Part shown: positions 59,025 to 64,000 of the stretch, in pieces | How the letters are laid out: each line of letters opens with the position of its first letter | How positions within the stretch are numbered: position 1 is the first letter of the stretch | From: Eubacterium aggregans | Lineage (GTDB): Bacteria; Bacillota; Clostridia; Eubacteriales; Eubacteriaceae | Length of the DNA: 64,000 nucleotides | Assembly (NCBI RefSeq): GCF_900107815.1 | Contig: NZ_FNRK01000004.1 | Coordinates: 111,928-175,927 of the forward strand | Direction of reading: 5' to 3' | The notes under the pieces: model-generated | What the model saw: only the letters and a program-made list of their open reading frames with translations | Database searches by the model: none | What the model was told of the DNA's origin: nothing | Program-made: the position numbers and the translations under genes

Positions 59025-59087
59025 AAAATAAGACCAGCCTCTCGGTCGTCCCACCTGGGATTTCCGATTGAAGGCTGGTCTTATTTT
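59025..59087 (+). terminator. Terminator after pyc
   Basis: AAAATAAGACCAGCCT (59025-59040) pairs with AGGCTGGTCTTATTTT (59072-59087), with a smaller hairpin inside the loop; bidirectional in form. Confidence 0.9.
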
Positions 59088-59137
59088 TCGGTCTGAGTTT
59101 GCATGTTTGGTGGTCTCAGTCCCTTCTATAAGATGAT

Positions 59138-59337
59138 TTAATTGAATGGTACAGGGAAGGTCATGATATCAAGGAGATGATTCTACTGAATTGTCCAATG
59201 GACCGGCCAGGCCAGTGGTTTCAACCTTCTTACGATTTCCAAAATTAGAAATACTATCCGAAGTATCCCCCGCTGCCGATTCGGTTATGGTCACGAATTC
59301 GATCATCTAACGTTTACCATTATCCCTATTCAATTAA
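59138..59337. repeat. Gene-poor segment with terminal inverted repeat
   Basis: No convincing gene lies between pyc and cdaA. TTAATTGAAT (59138-59147) and its complement ATTCAATTAA (59328-59337) bracket about 200 bp that carry two short opposing frames of 35-46 codons without ribosome sites. It could be a small non-autonomous element or decayed gene. Confidence 0.3.
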
Positions 59338-59492
59338 GTGTCTACAGTATAGCACGATTTATATAAATGTAAACGGCTATCCTGTAAAGGAGTGTATCAA
59401 ATTTGTAAAGATTTGGGTTGAAGTTTTAGAAAATGTTTGATGGATTTTATGTGTCCTTAGTGTATAATTGAAGTATTACTAAGTTAGGAAAA

Positions 59493-60356
59493 ATGACAAT
59501 GGAAGAATTACTCGTTTATATTCAGTCGCGGGTGACCTTCGTCAACATCATCGAGGTTGCCATCATCGCGTTTCTTATATATGAAGTTTTGATGTGGATT
59601 CGGGGAACCCAGGCCGAACAAGTGGCCAAGGGGATCTTCGTCCTGTTAATCTTAGCGCCTCTCAGTTCATGGCTGGGTTTTACCACCCTGTCCTATTTGC
59701 TGAACAACCTCTTTACCTGGGCCTTTATTATCTTTGTGGTGGTTTTTCAGCCCGAGCTTCGGTCGGCACTGGAGCAGATTGGGAATCGGGGATTTTTCGA
59801 CCGATTCACCAAAACCAAGGACAAGGTAAAAATCGAAAAGGACATCCGAGAGATTACCGAGGCCGTGGAACACCTTTCCGGCGGCCAGATTGGGGCCCTT
59901 ATCGTCTGTGAAATGAACACCGGCTTAAACGACATCGTCGGGACGGGCATCGTCCTCAATTCCGATATTAGCACCGAGCTATTGGAAAATATCTTTACCC
60001 CCAATCGCCCCCTCCATGACGGGGCAGTCATTATCGATCTGAAAAATGGAAAAATCCGGGCAGCGGGGTGTCTGCTGCCATTGACGGACAACCGCAAGCT
60101 GGATAGTGAACTGGGAACAAGGCATCGCGCTGGGATTGGCATTTCAGAAAAATCCGATGCCCTCACCATCATCGTTTCCGAGGAAACCGGCATCATTTCC
60201 TACACCGAGCGGGGTGGAATCACCCGGATGCTCACCAGTGAAGATCTGGAAATATTGCTGCAGGATCGGTTCACCAAGAATGAGGACGACGAGGAGGATG
60301 ACAAAAAGGGGAGCATCTTCGGGAGGAAGCATGACGAATCAAAAGAAAAAGCATAA
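59493..60356 (+). CDS. cdaA: Diadenylate cyclase (membrane, CdaA type)
   Basis: A 287-residue c-di-AMP synthase. Three N-terminal spans (NIIEVAIIAFLIYEVLMWI; GIFVLLILAPLSSWLG; FIIFVVVFQPELRSALEQIG) lead to the DAC domain with LHDGAVII (DGA motif, about residue 172), GCLLPLT and GTRHRAGIGISE (RHR motif). The C-terminal tail is acidic then lysine-rich. TATAAT at 59463 is a likely -10 box. c-di-AMP controls potassium and turgor in Firmicutes. Confidence 0.96.
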   Translation: MTMEELLVYIQSRVTFVNIIEVAIIAFLIYEVLMWIRGTQAEQVAKGIFVLLILAPLSSWLGFTTLSYLLNNLFTWAFIIFVVVFQPELRSALEQIGNRGFFDRFTKTKDKVKIEKDIREITEAVEHLSGGQIGALIVCEMNTGLNDIVGTGIVLNSDISTELLENIFTPNRPLHDGAVIIDLKNGKIRAAGCLLPLTDNRKLDSELGTRHRAGIGISEKSDALTIIVSEETGIISYTERGGITRMLTSEDLEILLQDRFTKNEDDEEDDKKGSIFGRKHDESKEKA

Positions 60357-61548
60357 GGCGAATGAAAAAATCATCCGGATGGTGCTGGCCATTTGCGCCG
60401 CCATCGTCCTATGGCTATACATTAACGGCAGCTCCATCGACCTGGTCACCCAGGACCTCAGCAGCATCCCGGTGACCTTTACCAATCTGAACGTACTGGA
60501 AAGTAAAGGGCTGACCCTTAATGATAGTCGCAGCTACTATGTCAACCTGCGGGTGCGGGGGACAGAAAAAAACCTGGATAAGCTGGATCCCACCGAAATT
60601 TCAGCCCAGGTCGATTTAAAAGACATTGATGAGGCCGGAAATTATAACCCCGAAATCGTGGTTCAGGGCCTGTCCAACTCCGTTATTTTAGAGGAAATCA
60701 AGCCTGCTACCCTGAGCCTTCAGGTGGATCGTTTCAACGATAAGGATTTTCCCGTCACCGTGAACACCGACGGAAAGCCCGCAGATGATAACGCCGTGGT
60801 CTCTGCTATCACTGATGAGAAGGTCACCATCGACGGCACCAATGAAGATTTTGCCAAGGTAAAATCCGTGGTGGCCGTGGTCAATGTCCAGGGCCTCACC
60901 GAGGACTCCGTTCAATACGCCACCGTAAAAGCCTATGATGAAAATGGCAACATCATCACCGGGCTGGATATCGAGCCCCGGGCCGTCCAGGTCAATATCG
61001 TCATTGGGAAAACCAAAACCGTTAAAATAAAAGCGCCGGCAACCTCTGGAGACGTGGCCACAGGGTATAAGGTAACAGGGGTAAGGGTTACCCCGGATAA
61101 CAAGCTCATTGGTGGGAAGGCATCCGCCCTATCCGCCATTTCAGAGCTGTCTGTGGAAAACGTCTCGGTTTCCGGAGCCACCACCAACGTCACCAAGGAG
61201 GTTAAGCTTAAGCTGCCCGATGGCGTCTACTTTATGGACGGTGGAGACACCGTCACCGTCACTGTTACAGTGGAGGAAGAAGTGGAAAAAAGCTACACTG
61301 TCGATGCCATTGAAACCCGAAACATCGGCTCGGGCTTAGCCGTATCGAAAATACAAGACTCCTCCGTCGTCGTCAAGATTAAAGGCACCGCTTCAGAGCT
61401 GTCCAAGATCAAAGGGACCGACATCTCCGCCTGGATCGACCTCTCCGGCAAAGCCGCGGGTAAATACGACATCCCCATCCAGGTTAAAATCCCCGCCGGT
61501 ACCTTGGAAAGTGTATCGCCGGATAAAACCTCTGTTACCTTAAATTAG
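60331..61548 (+). CDS. cdaR: CdaA regulator (YbbR-domain protein)
   Basis: A 405-residue protein. ATG at 60331 follows GGGAGGAAGC and overlaps cdaA by 26 bp. One N-terminal membrane span (IIRMVLAICAAIVLWLYINGS) is followed by about four YbbR repeats on the outer side (each with a VxVRGxxxxLxxL-like core, for example YVNLRVRGTEKNLDKLDPTEI). In Bacillus and Listeria CdaR modulates CdaA. The usual third gene, glmM, is not here; a terminator ends the operon. Confidence 0.92.
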   Translation: MTNQKKKHKANEKIIRMVLAICAAIVLWLYINGSSIDLVTQDLSSIPVTFTNLNVLESKGLTLNDSRSYYVNLRVRGTEKNLDKLDPTEISAQVDLKDIDEAGNYNPEIVVQGLSNSVILEEIKPATLSLQVDRFNDKDFPVTVNTDGKPADDNAVVSAITDEKVTIDGTNEDFAKVKSVVAVVNVQGLTEDSVQYATVKAYDENGNIITGLDIEPRAVQVNIVIGKTKTVKIKAPATSGDVATGYKVTGVRVTPDNKLIGGKASALSAISELSVENVSVSGATTNVTKEVKLKLPDGVYFMDGGDTVTVTVTVEEEVEKSYTVDAIETRNIGSGLAVSKIQDSSVVVKIKGTASELSKIKGTDISAWIDLSGKAAGKYDIPIQVKIPAGTLESVSPDKTSVTLN

Positions 61549-61569
61549 AATAGAAAATATGAATGATTG

Positions 61570-61597
61570 AACCCCGATTCCTTTTGGAATCGGGGTT
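61570..61597 (+). terminator. Terminator of cdaA-cdaR
   Basis: AACCCCGATTCC-TTTT-GGAATCGGGGTT, a perfect 12-bp stem, followed by TTCTATTTTTTT. Confidence 0.93.
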
Positions 61598-61633
61598 TTC
61601 TATTTTTTTGTGCATTCAAAGGGCTACAGACTA

Positions 61634-61662
61634 TTGCTATTATTTTTGTATTGATATATACT
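61634..61662 (+). promoter_or_regulatory. Promoter of the polysaccharide locus
   Basis: TTGCTA (61634-61639), 17 bp, TATACT (61657-61662). A leader of roughly 200 nt separates it from the dehydratase gene. Confidence 0.5.
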
Positions 61663-61734
61663 ATAAATATAAATTAAGGGAAAATACAGCTTATCAATAG
61701 TATGACACACTTTTGATGGTATTGAGGAAAAGAA

Positions 61735-61845
61735 ATGAAGAATGTATTTATTTTAAAACACAATGGGAAGATTCAGACTACTGGCGAGTATTCACCTCGT
61801 AACGTAGTCTTTTTTACATACACTGCATTACCACTGGACTTTTAA
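61735..61845 (+). CDS. Possible 36-residue leader peptide
   Basis: ATG after GAGGAAAAGAA encodes MKNVFILKHNGKIQTTGEYS and 16 more residues. The frame spans the leader terminator, so translation could influence it. Weak evidence. Confidence 0.3.
   Translation: MKNVFILKHNGKIQTTGEYSPRNVVFFTYTALPLDF
61775..61816 (+). terminator. Leader terminator upstream of the polysaccharide genes
   Basis: AGACTAC (61775-61781) pairs with GTAGTCT (61804-61810), with an inner CGAG/CTCG helix, followed by TTTTT. It lies between the promoter and the first gene, the layout of an attenuator or an antitermination target. Confidence 0.6.
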
Positions 61846-61874
61846 CGTAAAGAAAGGACCCCAAAGAACACATC

Positions 61875-63781
61875 ATGGAAAAGGAAAAGATTTCAACAAC
61901 TTATGACAACCAAAAAGGCCTGCGCATCGGACTTCTTATCATCGCTGAGCCATCGTCCTTTTTCTATCCTACTTCTTCGCCTACGATCTGGTATACAGCT
62001 TTCATATCCCCTTTAGTGAAATTCGGGGAATGATGGGCATTCTCATAGGGGCCATCGGTATTAAAATTCTCGTCTTTTGGCTCACTCAAATGTACCAAAC
62101 CCTTTGGCGCTACGCCAGCATTGAAGAGCTATGGCAAATTGTGGGTAGTGTGGCCAGTGCCAATTTTATCACCATCGTCTTCTTCTATATGGTCAGTATG
62201 CGTGTTCCCACCACCGTCCTGGTTCTCACCGCTACCTTTGACCTCATCTTAATAGGGGGTATCCGAATCCTCTACCGTAGCCTACGCCAAATGAAAAATG
62301 GGACCCGGGGGGAGAAACACCGGGTCCTTATCGTCGGTGCCGGAGAAGCAGGTATCAAGATGCTTCGGGAAATCAACAATAGTAAAAAAGGTCTCTGCGT
62401 TGCCGGCTTTATCGATGACGACCCCAATAAAAAAGGACGGATGCTTAATGGTGTCAAGGTAATTGGGGGCCGGGACAAAATTAAAGAGGTGGTTGAAAAC
62501 AGTGGTGCATTCGAAGAAATCATCATCGCCATGCCCACTGCCCCCAAACGGGAGCGCATTAAAATCGCTGAAATCTGTCATAGCACCGGTATCCCCGTCA
62601 AGATCCTTCCCACCATTGAGGAAATCCTGGAATTCGATGTCTCCGCACAGAAACTCAGAGACCTTCAGATTGAAGACCTTTTGGATCGGGAGGAAGTGCA
62701 TCTGGATAAGCAGGCCATTGGAGAGACCATCAGTGGTAAAACCGTTCTGGTCACCGGGGGTGCCGGCTCCATTGGTTCAGAGCTTTGTCGGCAGATTATA
62801 CGATTCCACCCTAAAGAGCTCATAATCCTGGATATCAACGAAAACGCTCTGTATTACCTGGAGCTAGAGCTAAACCGTTATATTAAGGAAACACTTAACC
62901 CCATGGGGATTCAGATTAAACTCATTAGCCGCATTGCCAGCATACGAGAAGCGGATATTATGAAAGAAACCTTTGGGGAACTTAAACCTCAAATTGTCTT
63001 TCATGCCGCCGCCCATAAGCATGTCCCGCTCATGGAACGGACCCCACGGGAAGCCGTTAAAAATAATGTCTTTGGCACCATCAATGTACTGGAAGCCTGT
63101 ATTGATGCCCATGTTGATCGCTTTGTGCAAATTAGTACGGATAAAGCCGTTAATCCCACAAACGTCATGGGGGCAACCAAACGAATCTGCGAAATGATGG
63201 TTCAAATTTATAACCAAAAGCACCAGACCGAATGTGTCGCTGTTCGCTTTGGCAACGTCCTCGGCTCCAACGGCTCGGTTATCCCCATTTTCAAAGAACA
63301 GATTGCCCATGGCGGACCCGTCACCGTGACCCATAAGGATATTACCCGATTCTTTATGACCATTCCAGAAGCCACACAACTCGTCCTTCAAGCCGCATCT
63401 ATGGCCAAGGGGGGAGAAATCTTTGTACTGGATATGGGAGACCCCGTAAAGATCACCGACCTAGCAGAGAAGATGATTAAGCTATCGGGGCATGAACCCT
63501 ATACGGAGATTCCCATCCACTTTGTGGGACTTAGGCCCGGGGAAAAGCTTTATGAAGAACTTTCCTATGATATGGAAGCCTTTGATCGGACTACCTTCGA
63601 TAGTATCTTCGTGGAAAAGCCCGTGTGCTACGATGTCGGACAGATTAAAGAAACCGCCAAATCCCTGTGGCAGGCAGCCAATGGGGATGCCGATGAGCCT
63701 GTGATTGAGGGGGTTCGGCGTATAGTACCGGAGTTTGTACCGGATTTTAATCAGAACAAGAATGGAAGAAAATCAATTTAG
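61875..63781 (+). pseudogene. Membrane NDP-sugar 4,6-dehydratase (PglF/WbpM/FlaA1-like) with a frameshift
   Basis: The gene starts at ATG 61875 but loses frame near 61947-61949. Adding one base after GCTGA restores a continuous 635-residue protein whose second span reads on as IVLFLSYFFAYDLVYSFHIPF. Downstream are more spans, a nucleotide-binding domain (RVLIVGAGEAGIKML) and the SDR dehydratase domain with VLVTGGAGSIGSELCRQI and the STDKAVNPTNVMGATKR active site, where Met replaces the usual SDR Tyr. It would make 4-keto-6-deoxy UDP-sugars for surface glycans. The break may be a true mutation, phase variation or a sequencing error. Confidence 0.88.
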
Positions 63782-63843
63782 GCATAAGATTATTCAAACG
63801 ATCATAAGAAGGTAAGGTAAAGAATAATAGAAAGATATGAAAA

Positions 63844-63984
63844 ATGATAAAAAATATACCCTTTAGTCCACCAGATATCACCCAAGCAGAAATTGATGAA
63901 GTGGTTGTGATATTGTCAATAATAGTTGACAGATTTCCCTCAAGGATTCAGCGACCTTATGCAACATCCTGTAAGGACTGGTAA
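63844..63984 (+). pseudogene. DegT/DnrJ/EryC1-type aminotransferase, N-terminal fragment
   Basis: Residues 1-21 (MIKNIPFSPPDITQAEIDEVV) match the start of DegT-family sugar aminotransferases, which use the keto-sugar made by the preceding dehydratase. The following sequence no longer fits the family and stops at 63984. The break near 63907 coincides with TGTCAATAATAGTTGACA, so an insertion is likely. Confidence 0.7.
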
Positions 63985-64000
63985 TATTGCTGCCTCTTTA
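63910..64000. mobile_element. Probable edge of an insertion sequence
   Basis: From about 63910 the aminotransferase sequence is replaced by DNA beginning with a TGTCAA-TAATAG-TTGACA palindrome. Read on the minus strand, the segment ends an open frame (...RQQYYQSLQDVA, stop) that could be the 3' end of a transposase. The element runs out of the window, so the family cannot be named. Confidence 0.45.

Noticed and set aside
59150..59250. Frame WYREGHDIKEMILLNCPMD on the plus strand
   Set aside because: Only about 38 codons between stops, no usable start and no recognisable family.

Overview
The window looks like chromosomal DNA from a Gram-positive anaerobe of the Clostridia (Eubacteriales, possibly an acetogen-like Eubacteriaceae member), carrying one apparently complete siphovirus prophage of about 39.6 kb. 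The host assignment is an inference from strong AGGAGG ribosome sites, low-GC-type promoters, a class B sortase, cdaA-cdaR, anaerobic corrinoid genes and a methyltransferase of the MtaA/CmuA type. The species cannot be named from sequence alone.

Left chromosomal arm (1-3945): the end of cbiB, cobD (threonine-phosphate decarboxylase) and cobU form the tail of a corrinoid operon, followed by a SEC-C protein, a two-way terminator and, on the other strand, a zinc-type corrinoid methyltransferase (MtaA-like).

Prophage (3946-43586): it is bounded by an exact 20-bp direct repeat (attL/attR), with the integrase stop codon 3 bp from attL and the holin-endolysin block next to attR. Going right: integrase; a divergent promoter pair with overlapping -35 boxes that also drives a candidate small RNA; a HicAB toxin-antitoxin pair; a leftward lysogeny operon led by a LexA-like CI repressor; and a CI/Cro switch with three ACCGTTAACGGT-type operators. 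Next come a small islet of tiny genes between copies of a 37-bp repeat, an excisionase-like protein, a PAPS-reductase-like protein, and a replication block (DUF2800 nuclease, DUF2815 SSB, family A polymerase, VirE-type primase-helicase, candidate iteron origin, VRR-NUC nuclease, SNF2 helicase). A late-gene activator (ArpU/DUF1492 type) precedes an AT-rich two-gene cargo with its own terminator, whose layout (soluble protein plus multi-spanning membrane protein) recalls lambda RexA-RexB. The packaging, head, tail and lysis genes follow in standard SPP1/HK97-like order. The minor head protein carries a C-terminal PBECR-type nuclease domain, and directly behind it lies a separately promoted, highly structured candidate RNA with a predicted kissing loop.

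Right chromosomal arm (43587-64000): DUF2207 and LemA membrane genes, a cysteine synthase, a HAD phosphatase-sortase B-HdeD-like group, MarR and HdeD genes, a shikimate/chorismate operon (aroB, aroA, aroC, chorismate mutase), pyruvate carboxylase, and the c-di-AMP genes cdaA-cdaR. The window ends in the start of a surface-polysaccharide locus. There a membrane NDP-sugar 4,6-dehydratase is split by a single-base frameshift, and a DegT-type aminotransferase is cut off after about 21 codons, probably by an insertion sequence.

The two best candidates for undescribed biology are the RexAB-like cargo (22089-23529) and the structured RNA behind the PBECR nuclease fusion (28103-28215).
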